From contig JABDCL010000001.1 in NCBI GenBank assembly GCA_013288135.1, positions 186,001-250,000 on the forward strand: 64,000 nucleotides of DNA, in the 5' to 3' direction. The translations under genes and the position numbers were made by a program. The stretch comes from Gammaproteobacteria bacterium (GTDB lineage Bacteria; Pseudomonadota; Gammaproteobacteria; UBA6186; Azoamicaceae). The notes under the pieces were generated by a model, which was not told the DNA's origin, did no database searches, and saw only the letters and a program-made list of their open reading frames with translations. Numbering within the stretch: the first letter of the stretch is position 1; each line of letters starts with the position of its first letter. Shown piece after piece: positions 19,622-27,711 of the stretch.

Positions 19622-21775
19622 ATGGCTACAAACTATCCTTTCTCTGCAACTCCTGATGCTGCTGCGGCATTACACACAACAAACAGTAGTGATTCAAAAC
19701 GTAAGGCAGAGGAAACTCCAGACGCTGAAGAAGAATGGAAATATTTTACTACATTTAAGATAAAAGATTTTGATGATATTAATGATGATACTAGACTATA
19801 TCATAACCCAAGTCTATATGGGGCCACACATTATATCTATTTAGATAGCCAAGCTGATCTTTTTGATAATGAAGAATGGTTACGTTTCATAGCCATTATT
19901 GAAAAAAGGCAATTACAAATTCAGTTCAATTTAGATATAGATATAGGACCACTCCCGCCACCTGAATCAACATTTGGAAGACTACTCCGCGGCCATCCAC
20001 AGGTCACAATTCTAAAATTAGTGGACGAAGAGCATGAAAATGAAGAATGGGAAATACAAAGATATAACAACACTATGGAACAAATATTTTCTATAGCATC
20101 CAGCTCTCCTGAAAACCCCGGCTATCTCAAAACAATTATTATAAAAGGTCCAATATCCGATAAACTCTGCAAGGTTGCCCTTGGTGCTTTCATACGAAAA
20201 AATGCTGCTTCTTTACAACACTTCCAATTACTACCTAGATTGGGACTACAAAGTGACCTAGAGCTTGTTCCCAGCCTAGGCGTACCAGATTTTATCTCAG
20301 GTGTCCCAGATAAAGTAAATGTTTTTCCCCCATTTTTTTCTGAGGCTTTACTGAGTTGTCCGAATCTCAATACCCTTGCATTGATCACAAAGAATTCTCC
20401 CTTTACGAATTACACCTATATACAACAATTGGATAAAGTGTTAATGGGATCTAAAAAACTTAAGAGCTTAGCGATGGGAGGTTCGCTTTGTGGCGATGCA
20501 GAACTAATATTTGCAGTACTAAATAGTACATTGGAAGTTTTGGACTTGTCCAAATTGGAGAGAGTGGACACCGCCTTCAATAACCCTGAATTTATCCCTG
20601 GATTAGGCAGACATGCTTCTCTCAGGAGTCTTGCTCTTCCCCGTGGCTTATCTCCAGCCGATATGCAGAGATTTATGGAAAGTAGAATTTCCAATACAAC
20701 ATCACGTCTGTGGGAACTGCAGATTACACATGATTCTGATTATCATGAAGAACAAGATGAAGTCATTGAACAATATAGTATTTGTACTATGGGTATAAAA
20801 CACGGATTGCCTTTCCACATACTGAGTATTCATTTCCACTCACGGGATCCAAGACCTGTAATGCCTTCGATACTTTCTATTATGTCGACTTCTTCCTATC
20901 TTCAAACACTTTCTTTAAGGCGGGATCTTCGAGTTTACGGTTGTTATGACTCTTTTGTCCCAAATGATGAAGAGGCTAAATGTTTAGCAGAATGCCTGCA
21001 AGAAAATTTAGCTAAAAATAAAAATTTAATTAGATTAGATCTTGGCATCAATAGCTTCATGAGAATGTCTCCATCGGCAAAAAATATCCTGGAAGGAGCC
21101 ATTAAAAAAAATCCGGCATTACAATATCTCACTCCACTAAGAGGTGAAACAACAGAAAGTAATGTACAATTTATACCCCTAAAACCCCCTGTTCTTTCCC
21201 CTCGCTTAATGGCGCCACATCAAGTAATGTACGATCACATAAAAGGTAATCGTTGGCGACCCCTAATAGCCATGTTAGCAGGAAGAATAAGCACCAATTC
21301 TAGATCTGCAATATGGAATTGGTTCCATCATAAACAGTATGACCGTCTGTTATTAAAAATGATTTTTAGTGATCTTCCGGGACGACCACAATTAAAAACC
21401 TTGCCCTCAGTGCGCACTACTCACCTTACTGAACCTCAAACTGCAAGAAGTTCCAGCGTGTCAGTTTCTCTACCAACCCCCACTAACTTGGCTGCTCGCT
21501 CATCTGCATCTTCTCTCGCTGATATGAGGGCTACGTCTTCTTTCTCTTCTTCAGAAAGTAGATTTGAGCCTCTAACCGCAGCATTTGATGATTTCAGGAA
21601 AAGAAATGTTGCAACCTCATCCGGAAGTTCAAGTGTATCCGCAACAAGTGTGCAGCCAGCACCAGCTGTGTTAGAACCAACAGCAAGAGAATTGACACAA
21701 TCTGAGCTTGTTGCAGATTCAGATCCAAAAGATTCAGAAATATCGGTGGTTAAAAAGAAAGTGCGGGCTTCCTAG
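19622..21775 (+). CDS. Large leucine-rich-repeat-like protein with F-box-like motif, paralogue 1 (candidate effector)
   Basis: A 717-residue protein, unlike ordinary bacterial enzymes. It has no signal peptide. An N-terminal low-complexity Thr/Ala/Ser and acidic segment (1-45) is followed by about 480 residues with irregular leucine-rich repeats of the ribonuclease-inhibitor kind (LNTLALITKN, LKSLAMGGSLCGDAELIFAV, LEVLDLSKLE, SLRSLALPRG, LIRLDLGINSF). Next comes IWNWFHHKQYDRLLLKMIFS ending LPGRPQLKTL, which resembles an F-box (L...LL..IF..L....L..L). The tail is Ser/Thr/Ala-rich. LRR plus F-box-like architecture in a Legionellales-type genome suggests a host-directed secreted protein; this is inference. 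A paralogue lies 3 kb downstream. Confidence 0.6.
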   Translation: MATNYPFSATPDAAAALHTTNSSDSKRKAEETPDAEEEWKYFTTFKIKDFDDINDDTRLYHNPSLYGATHYIYLDSQADLFDNEEWLRFIAIIEKRQLQIQFNLDIDIGPLPPPESTFGRLLRGHPQVTILKLVDEEHENEEWEIQRYNNTMEQIFSIASSSPENPGYLKTIIIKGPISDKLCKVALGAFIRKNAASLQHFQLLPRLGLQSDLELVPSLGVPDFISGVPDKVNVFPPFFSEALLSCPNLNTLALITKNSPFTNYTYIQQLDKVLMGSKKLKSLAMGGSLCGDAELIFAVLNSTLEVLDLSKLERVDTAFNNPEFIPGLGRHASLRSLALPRGLSPADMQRFMESRISNTTSRLWELQITHDSDYHEEQDEVIEQYSICTMGIKHGLPFHILSIHFHSRDPRPVMPSILSIMSTSSYLQTLSLRRDLRVYGCYDSFVPNDEEAKCLAECLQENLAKNKNLIRLDLGINSFMRMSPSAKNILEGAIKKNPALQYLTPLRGETTESNVQFIPLKPPVLSPRLMAPHQVMYDHIKGNRWRPLIAMLAGRISTNSRSAIWNWFHHKQYDRLLLKMIFSDLPGRPQLKTLPSVRTTHLTEPQTARSSSVSVSLPTPTNLAARSSASSLADMRATSSFSSSESRFEPLTAAFDDFRKRNVATSSGSSSVSATSVQPAPAVLEPTARELTQSELVADSDPKDSEISVVKKKVRAS

Positions 21776-21786
21776 GATTAGATCTG

Positions 21787-21815
21787 ACTTAGCAGCATTG
21801 GTGTCAGACACCAAA
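21787..21815. repeat. Dispersed GGTGTCAGACACC palindrome, copy 1
   Basis: A 29-bp sequence (ACTTAGCAGCATTGGTGTCA followed by GACACCAAA) identical to 27683-27711. Its centre TGGTGTC-A-GACACCA is a near-perfect palindrome. It lies just after the first LRR-like gene. Confidence 0.7.
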
Positions 21816-21904
21816 ATGCTTTTAGTAACTTCAAAACACAAGGGAACACACTCAAAAAATGATTCATTTTGAGTATATCTTAACTTCGGCAGTTCGAAAA
21901 TTAA

Positions 21905-22472
21905 TCATTTTTGATGAAACCAACTTTCTATTCCATACAAAGGAATCTCAACTAAGGATGGTTGATTTCCAAAATAACCTTCAGAAATCTTTAAGCCATA
22001 GGGAGACTTGGGATGTGTTTCCAAAAATGAATGTAGACTTTTCATCCCGCCCTGAGTTCCAGATTTTACTTCAACCGGAATAATTTTATTATTTTTAATA
22101 CAAAGAAAGTCTATTTCAGCATTACTGCTTCTGGCTTCTCGATGCCAGTAATAAAGTGATACAGGCTTGTTTTTATCTGCATAAGCAATAAATTCTTCTG
22201 CGACAAACTGTTCAGCAATGCCTCCTAAAGTTTTAAGAGCCAATGGTTCTACAACCCATTCAGACAAATTGAGTCCCAACATTCGCTGAGCAAGTCCCAC
22301 ATCCAGAAAAAAAACTTTAAATTTATTATTGTCTTTCTACATTTGAAAAAGATTTGGCAAATTCTTTTACTATCCAGGATTTTCCAACTTGACGCGCTCC
22401 TCTTATAATTAAAGGAACCCGAGAAATACTGGTTTTCCATCTAGTTAAACTTTCAAATAAATCACGTCTCAT
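21905..22472 (-). pseudogene. Decayed AAA ATPase with DUF4143 domain
   Basis: The 5' part (ATG at 22472) encodes MRRDLFESLTRWKTS then PLIIRGARQVGKSWIVKEFA, the P-loop start of this ATPase family, and stops after about 48 codons. The 3' part, in another frame from about 22316, encodes FKVFFLDVGLAQRMLGLNLS and the DUF4143 nuclease-like end with AEIDFLCIKNNKIIPVEVKS. Full-length members have around 400 residues; about 200 in the middle, with Walker B and the sensor, are missing. The gene is therefore dead by deletion and frameshift. Such ATPases are common accessory or defence-like genes. Confidence 0.8.
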
Positions 22473-22533
22473 TATTTAATAACCTATCTATATAAAATTT
22501 AAAGGATTATTTATAATATACCTCATTTTTTTC

Positions 22534-22614
22534 AAATAATCAAAGTAATAATTAAAATATTTTTTAAATAATCAAAGTAATAATTTTTATTAATTTTACA
22601 CAATCAAGGTAATA
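22534..22614. repeat. Iteron-like direct repeats upstream of LRR paralogue 2
   Basis: AAATAATCAAAGTAATAATT occurs identically at 22534-22553 and 22566-22585 (32-base period). A diverged third copy (CAATCAAGGTAATAT) starts at 22601. The stretch 22473-22723 between the ATPase remnant and the next gene is otherwise A/T-rich and non-coding. The regular spacing suggests a DNA-binding site array. Confidence 0.55.
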
Positions 22615-22723
22615 TAGTTGATTTTGTTAGCTGCATGCATTGACTTAAGGAAACAAATTTTGATAATATGGTAAGCAAATTAAAGACTAATTAAATACTT
22701 AACATCAAAGTTTGGGGGTTCAA

Positions 22724-24961
22724 ATGGCTACAAACGATCCTTTATCTACAGCTTCGTCAACGATGGCACCCGTTACAACATCAAGAACACCTGCTGTGGC
22801 ACCACCCACAACGACAATGACAGTTGCGACATCTCCACACACAACCGACACAGATTCTAAACGTATGGCGGAAGCCGAGCATTCTGATAATGAGGGCTAT
22901 ACGAGCAATGGTGACGAGCATTCTGATAATGAGGGCTATACGAGCAATGATTTTGAGTCTTCTGATGATGAGGAAGAAAACCAATGGAAAAAATTTACTG
23001 GATTTAAAATAAGAAGTTTTCATGAAGAAGATAATCATTGTTTTGGTGATAATGGTTACTTAGATGGTAATCTAAATCTATACGAAGCCTCACATTATAT
23101 CGATTTATATCCTACCGATCTTTTTAACGAAAAAGAAATGGCACGTTGCATAAAAATTATTGAAGAAAGGCGATTACAAATTCAATTAGAGTTAATAGTG
23201 ATCGGATCGGAATCACTCCCTCCCATTACATCTCCATGTTGGAAACTACTCAGCCATTCGCAGGTTCCAATTTTAAAAATACATAATAATGGAGAATGGA
23301 GTAACCGCGAAGATGGAGAATTAATAATGCCAAGGCATTATTCTCTTATGACACAGATATTCTCTACACTATCTCATCTCGCTGAACCCGGACATCTCAA
23401 AGTACTTATAATAAATGGGCCAGTACCTAATAAACCCTACATAAATGCCCTTTGCTCTTTTATACAAAAAAATAATAAATCTTTACAAAACATCCAATTA
23501 ATGTTTAATGAAGGACTGAGAAGTAACTTAGTAGGTATTCCCAACGTAGGGATAGTAAATCTCTTTCCCTCAGATTTTTCCGAGGCCTTGCAGACATGTA
23601 GGCATCTCAACACCCTTGTGTTAAATACAAAGCAAAACATCTATATACAAAAATTGGGTAAAGCCTTGGAGAAACTTAATAAACTTGAAAATTTAAACAT
23701 GAGTGGTCGGTTATGTTGGGATGAAGAACTAACATTCGGATTACTAAACAGTAAATTGAAATCCTTGGATTTAGGGGATTTAGAGATACCGGAATCGAAC
23801 GAGATTTTCTTCAACAACCATAGGCTTTTCTTGGGATTGGGCCAGCACGCTTCTCTCATGAGCCTTGCTCTTCCTCGCATATCAGCCCCCCAGATGCGCC
23901 TATTTATGGAAGGTAGATTTACCAATGAAACATCAAAACTAAGGGACTTGCAGATTACGGCTGATGTTGGATTAACGGGGGCTCCTCCAGAATTAGGATA
24001 TAATTCTATTGTGGAATTCACCGCCAGTGCTTTGGGTAAAGAATATGGGCTACCTTTCCACACACTAAGTATTCATTTTGGAAGAGGAGTCCTCCCACCT
24101 GCTGTAAGGCTTGCGATACCTCACATTATGTCCTCTTCTCATCTGCAATCACTTACTTTACGCCGCTGGCCTGCGCGTAACACGAGGGATGATTTTAGCT
24201 TTGTTCCAAATGTTGATGAGGCTCGCTGTTTAGCAGATGGTATACGAAATAATTTTCAAGGAAACAAAAATTTAATCAGATTAGATCTTGGATACCATGG
24301 TCTGGAGCGAATGTCTGAACCAGCATTAACTATATTGAAACCAGCCATTTTAAAAAGTCCCACATTACGGTATCTAAATCCACTTAAAGGTGAAACGAAC
24401 ACAGTTCCTGTATATTTTATACCATTAAGATCACCCGATCGCCCTCATCGTATTCAAGAATCTAATAAAATTATGTATGATCACACCTTGGCTAATCGGC
24501 AACGACCTCTAATGGCCATGTTAACAGGAAGAAAGAGAGAAAATTCTGGAACTAAAATATGGAAATGGTTCCATCATGAAAAATTTAGTCCTAATGTGCT
24601 AAGAATGATTTTTAGTTTTCTAGGGTGGCCACAGTTAAAAACCTTGAAAGATACCCCTATCTCTGTGGAACCTCTAACTCTAACTGCAAGAACTTCAACT
24701 GCACTTGCTGCTCCTGCTGCTCCTACTTCTTCACCAGCTCCCATTGGCATGGCTGCTCACTCATTTGCATCACCTTTTCCTACCGCTGCGATGACTAGCA
24801 CTGCATCTCCTTCATTGGAGGATAGTCATCTCCGTCCTCTAACCACCGCATTTGATGCTTTAAGAGTAGGAACTGTTGCGACTTCACCGGTAAGCACAAG
24901 TGCACCAACTGCAGCTGCAGCACCTATTCCTGCAAAACGAAATCAGAGTCGAAGGGGTTAG
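22724..24961 (+). CDS. Large leucine-rich-repeat-like protein with F-box-like motif, paralogue 2 (candidate effector)
   Basis: A 745-residue paralogue of the gene at 19622. Both begin MATN-P at an ATG preceded by a similar leader. I take ATG 22724 behind GGGGG rather than an upstream TTG. It has a Thr/Pro-rich start, then two copies of a 13-residue acidic repeat (EHSDNEGYTSN..), and a conserved KFTGFKIRSF block. LRR-like segments follow (LNTLVLNTKQN, LENLNMSGRL, LKSLDLGDLE, LMSLALPR, LIRLDLGYHG), then IWKWFHHEKFSPNVLRMIFS and FLGWPQLKTL, a good F-box-like match. The tail is Ala/Ser/Pro-rich. No signal peptide or membrane helix. A host-targeted role is inferred. Confidence 0.6.
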   Translation: MATNDPLSTASSTMAPVTTSRTPAVAPPTTTMTVATSPHTTDTDSKRMAEAEHSDNEGYTSNGDEHSDNEGYTSNDFESSDDEEENQWKKFTGFKIRSFHEEDNHCFGDNGYLDGNLNLYEASHYIDLYPTDLFNEKEMARCIKIIEERRLQIQLELIVIGSESLPPITSPCWKLLSHSQVPILKIHNNGEWSNREDGELIMPRHYSLMTQIFSTLSHLAEPGHLKVLIINGPVPNKPYINALCSFIQKNNKSLQNIQLMFNEGLRSNLVGIPNVGIVNLFPSDFSEALQTCRHLNTLVLNTKQNIYIQKLGKALEKLNKLENLNMSGRLCWDEELTFGLLNSKLKSLDLGDLEIPESNEIFFNNHRLFLGLGQHASLMSLALPRISAPQMRLFMEGRFTNETSKLRDLQITADVGLTGAPPELGYNSIVEFTASALGKEYGLPFHTLSIHFGRGVLPPAVRLAIPHIMSSSHLQSLTLRRWPARNTRDDFSFVPNVDEARCLADGIRNNFQGNKNLIRLDLGYHGLERMSEPALTILKPAILKSPTLRYLNPLKGETNTVPVYFIPLRSPDRPHRIQESNKIMYDHTLANRQRPLMAMLTGRKRENSGTKIWKWFHHEKFSPNVLRMIFSFLGWPQLKTLKDTPISVEPLTLTARTSTALAAPAAPTSSPAPIGMAAHSFASPFPTAAMTSTASPSLEDSHLRPLTTAFDALRVGTVATSPVSTSAPTAAAAPIPAKRNQSRRG
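22878..22955 (+). repeat. In-frame 39-bp tandem duplication
   Basis: GAGCATTCTGATAATGAGGG and the next bases CTATACGAGCAATG occur twice with a 39-base period inside the LRR paralogue 2 gene, giving two EHSDNEGYTSN units. Paralogue 1 lacks it. Confidence 0.8.
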
Positions 24962-25120
24962 CTTGGGGGACTCTAGATCTTGGAATCAAGATCATTGTGA
25001 TAAGATAATATTAGCATTGTTTATGCCGTATTTCTTGTACGTATTTTTCCCGGACAGACAATTATTTATTTTATTTTAAAATAATCCTTCAATCTAAAAA
25101 GTGATTAGGAGGAAGAATCA

Positions 25121-25930
25121 ATGATGCTATTGCCCTGGAAAACCAAACAAGCTCAATTAATCGAAAAAAATCTAGAAAATGCTTTTATTGCAATGTCCAC
25201 ACAACAAAAACAATATCAAGATAGTAGATACATTTTTTCTAAAATACCTCACCCCGTTTTTAATTGTGTTATCAGAGCAAGAACAACTGAACATGCAGCT
25301 GAAGAAACCATTCAAACCATCCTTCAAGATTATAAAGCACACAACACACCCCACTGCTGGTGGATAACGGAAAATTCTGAGCCCCAAGAAATCTCGAAAC
25401 ATCTAAAAAAATTAGGCTTTCAAAAAGGACCAAATTACAGAGGCATGTATGCAAAATTAAATGATATCAATCTTGATTTTGAAATATCTTCAAAGATCCA
25501 AATTCAAGAGATTACTGAAATTAATACTTTTGATGCCTGGGTTAGGCCTTTAGCAGAAAGTTTCGAGTTTACACCCGATGTTGAAAAAGCATTTTCTAAT
25601 TGTTATCAGGATTTATTTTATCGCGACAAACGTTTTATTAGCTATATCGCTTTTTATGATAATCACCCTGCAGGCGCCACCACTTTGTTTTTAGATAATG
25701 ATTCAGCAGGTTTGTATAATGGAGGCGTTTTTACTCAATTTCGAGATAAAGGAGTTCTGTCACATCTAGGAAGAACCATGTTGTTAGAAGCCAAAAAAAG
25801 AGGAGTAGAAGAAGTGGTTGTTCAAGTAAGTGAAGCTGCCCATAACATGGCGATCAAAGCCGGATTTAAAGAATATATTAATTTTCAGTCTTACTTAAGC
25901 CCTGTTTTTAATAACATATTAAAGTTCTAA
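25121..25930 (+). CDS. GNAT family N-acetyltransferase (copy A)
   Basis: A 269-residue protein with a C-terminal GNAT domain. GAATLFLDNDSAGLYNGGVF is the beta-4 region, TQFRDKGVLSHLGRTMLLEA is the acetyl-CoA-binding helix region (R..G....L), and NMAIKAGFKEYINFQSY is the end motif. The N-terminal half (PWKTKQAQLIEKNLENAF..) is a separate alpha/beta domain, as in fused GNATs. AGGAGG lies 8 bases before the ATG. The substrate is unknown. It is convergent with the lysR gene and nearly identical to the gene at 41583. Confidence 0.8.
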   Translation: MMLLPWKTKQAQLIEKNLENAFIAMSTQQKQYQDSRYIFSKIPHPVFNCVIRARTTEHAAEETIQTILQDYKAHNTPHCWWITENSEPQEISKHLKKLGFQKGPNYRGMYAKLNDINLDFEISSKIQIQEITEINTFDAWVRPLAESFEFTPDVEKAFSNCYQDLFYRDKRFISYIAFYDNHPAGATTLFLDNDSAGLYNGGVFTQFRDKGVLSHLGRTMLLEAKKRGVEEVVVQVSEAAHNMAIKAGFKEYINFQSYLSPVFNNILKF

Positions 25931-25964
25931 ACGGCACATCTCTTAAATTAAAGGGTTGAATTTA

Positions 25965-26897
25965 CTAGCTCATGTATTTTGTATCCAATAAACTATCGCG
26001 TACTTCTTGCTTGTCCAATTTTTCCAAAAGCCAAACTAATATTTCACTATTTGAATCTGTGCGCCATGCTACTTTAAGATGGCCAGTGGTTTTAAGTCGT
26101 TCGACAGTTCGTTCAATCAGTTTGCCATTTTTAAGTAGGTGCTCAATACGATGACGAGGCAAATAACCCACACCTAACCCTTGAACTTGAGCGAGTATTT
26201 TCGCATTCATGTTGGGCACAACAATCACCGATTGACCAGGATAAGTCCCGGAAGATCTGGCAGCGAGATTCATAGAGGTATCAGATATTACAACACTATG
26301 AGCCATCATAAGATCATCCAAAGTTAAGGGATCTGGATAATTAGCCAAAGGGTGATGGGGTGCAAGTGCAAATACAAAGCTGACTGTTCCGAGATTTTTT
26401 TGAGCACAGGGAAGATCAATCGGTGGCTCCCCTGATGCTCCCAAAGCGAGGGTAACCCGATTGTGGGCTAAGGCATCCCAACACCCATTCATGACTTCCC
26501 GATATATCTTAATCGATACTGTGGGAAATATTTCTTGAAAATCCTTAATTAAAGCATACACTCCCTTGCATGAAAGCAAGTCATCGTAGGCAATGCTGAA
26601 TTCTAATTCTTGTCCTTTTTGTACTAAATGCAGATCGGATTCAAGCCGTTCCATTTGCTTTAAAATATGTCGACCCCGTTGCAGTAACAATCGCCCTTCT
26701 TGTGTAAACGTCAATAAATAACCTGATCTATCAAAAACTGGAAATCCTAATAAATTTTCTAATTTATGTACGCTTTGTGTGATAGCTGAAGGTGTGCGAT
26801 GTAAATATTCAGCGGCTTTAGCAAAAGTTCCATGTAATTCAATGGCTTGTAAGATCTGCAAATCCCTAAAATCAATTTTCATTGCTTTAAAGCCCAT
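25965..26897 (-). CDS. LysR-family transcriptional regulator (copy A, intact)
   Basis: A 310-residue regulator. The N-terminal winged helix reads FRDLQILQAIELHGTFAKAA, EYLHRTPSAITQSVHKLENL and LGFPVFDR (about 9-58). The effector-binding domain runs from about 95 to the end. ATG 26882 (MKIDFRDL) is an alternative start. It is divergent from the exported rhodanese gene, with 142 bases between them, and so probably controls it. A second copy at 42427 is broken by a 175-base deletion. Confidence 0.88.
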   Translation of the reverse strand: MGFKAMKIDFRDLQILQAIELHGTFAKAAEYLHRTPSAITQSVHKLENLLGFPVFDRSGYLLTFTQEGRLLLQRGRHILKQMERLESDLHLVQKGQELEFSIAYDDLLSCKGVYALIKDFQEIFPTVSIKIYREVMNGCWDALAHNRVTLALGASGEPPIDLPCAQKNLGTVSFVFALAPHHPLANYPDPLTLDDLMMAHSVVISDTSMNLAARSSGTYPGQSVIVVPNMNAKILAQVQGLGVGYLPRHRIEHLLKNGKLIERTVERLKTTGHLKVAWRTDSNSEILVWLLEKLDKQEVRDSLLDTKYMS

Positions 26898-27039
26898 GCT
26901 TAATTTTAATGATGTTTAGAATATCTTAACATCATAATTAAAATAATTCAATTTCAATTATCTGAAAAATAGTTTATCGTAAATAATCTTGATTTAATTA
27001 AAGTTTTTAAAGTTTATCATGTATTTTAGGAGGCAAACT

Positions 27040-27525
27040 ATGTTAAAAAAACTTACTGTAGGCATCACTATAGCCATTTTTTCAATTCTTATGGGGGTAT
27101 TACCTATGCACACCGTATTAGCTGCTTCAAGCGATAACGCTATACAGGATACAAAAAAAGCAGCTCAATACTTTGAGGATGAGTTAAATTTTAAAACGAA
27201 TCCTTATGGTGTTAAAAATATACTAGATAGTAAAGTTAAAAATGTGACCATCGTGGATGTTCGTGCGGCAAAAGACTATGCAGAAGGACATATTCCTGGC
27301 GCTATCAATGTGCCTTATGAAAAATACAATAGTTTTAATGGTGACGAAACTGAATTTCCAGGCTTAAGGAAAGATGGTTTTAACTATGTTTATTGTTATG
27401 AACTATTATGCAATTTAGGACAAAAAGCGGGTAAAAAATTTGCTGCTGCAGGTTATCCTGTCAAGGAAATTGTCGGTGGCTTCGAATCTTGGAAAGAAAA
27501 AGATTACCCCATTGACCGCTCATAA
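27040..27525 (+). CDS. Exported rhodanese-domain protein (copy A)
   Basis: A 161-residue protein. I use ATG 27040, 6 bases after AGGAGG, which gives a clean signal peptide (MLKKLTVGITIAIFSILMGV, cleavage near VLAAS). The rhodanese domain shows VTIVDVRAAKDYAEGHIPGA, INVPYEKYN, and the active-site loop YCYELLCNLGQKA with a cysteine at the sulfur-carrier position, then VKEIVGGFESWKEKDYPI. It is periplasmic, probably for sulfur or redox chemistry. A near-identical copy is at 43327. Confidence 0.85.
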   Translation: MLKKLTVGITIAIFSILMGVLPMHTVLAASSDNAIQDTKKAAQYFEDELNFKTNPYGVKNILDSKVKNVTIVDVRAAKDYAEGHIPGAINVPYEKYNSFNGDETEFPGLRKDGFNYVYCYELLCNLGQKAGKKFAAAGYPVKEIVGGFESWKEKDYPIDRS

Positions 27526-27560
27526 TTAATCTTAGGTAATTGTATAGACTGAGTAGGCCA

Positions 27561-27574
27561 TGGTGTCTGACACC
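27561..27574. repeat. Dispersed GGTGTCTGACACC palindrome, copy 2
   Basis: TGGTGTCTGACACC lies directly after the broken right edge of long repeat copy A. It is the complement-type version of the palindrome at 21799 and 27695. Confidence 0.65.
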
Positions 27575-27682
27575 GTATCCAAATGTATTCTGGCCCAAGC
27601 CTAAGCAAGTTAAGATCAAACCATACCCACTTTTGATGAAATCACGTCATTTTTACCATAAAAAACAAGGATTAAATGCTTA

Positions 27683-27711
27683 ACTTAGCAGCATTGGTGT
27701 CAGACACCAAA
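27683..27711. repeat. Dispersed GGTGTCAGACACC palindrome, copy 3
   Basis: Identical over 29 bases to 21787-21815. Its complement contains the codons for the final SDTFGV of the amino-acid permease and its TGA stop. Confidence 0.7.

Larger units (their letters stand above)
25035..27553. repeat. Long direct repeat, copy A (GNAT - lysR - rhodanese segment)
   Basis: About 2.5 kb matching 41500-43840 in the same orientation. It starts at TTGTACGTATTTTTCCCGGA and ends at TGTATAGACTGAG. The proteins are around 90% identical by eye, so the duplication is not recent. The right edge stops in the middle of what is a full terminator hairpin in copy B. Together the two copies flank the 14 kb accessory island. 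Confidence 0.92.

Noticed and set aside
22534..22614. CRISPR array
   Set aside because: Only two exact repeats with 12-base A/T-rich spacers and no cas genes; iteron-like repeats explain it better. No CRISPR array was found anywhere in the window.
27683..27711. Rho-independent terminator for the permease gene
   Set aside because: The stem is palindromic but there is no T-run on either side, and the same 29 bp occur elsewhere, so it is better described as a dispersed repeat.
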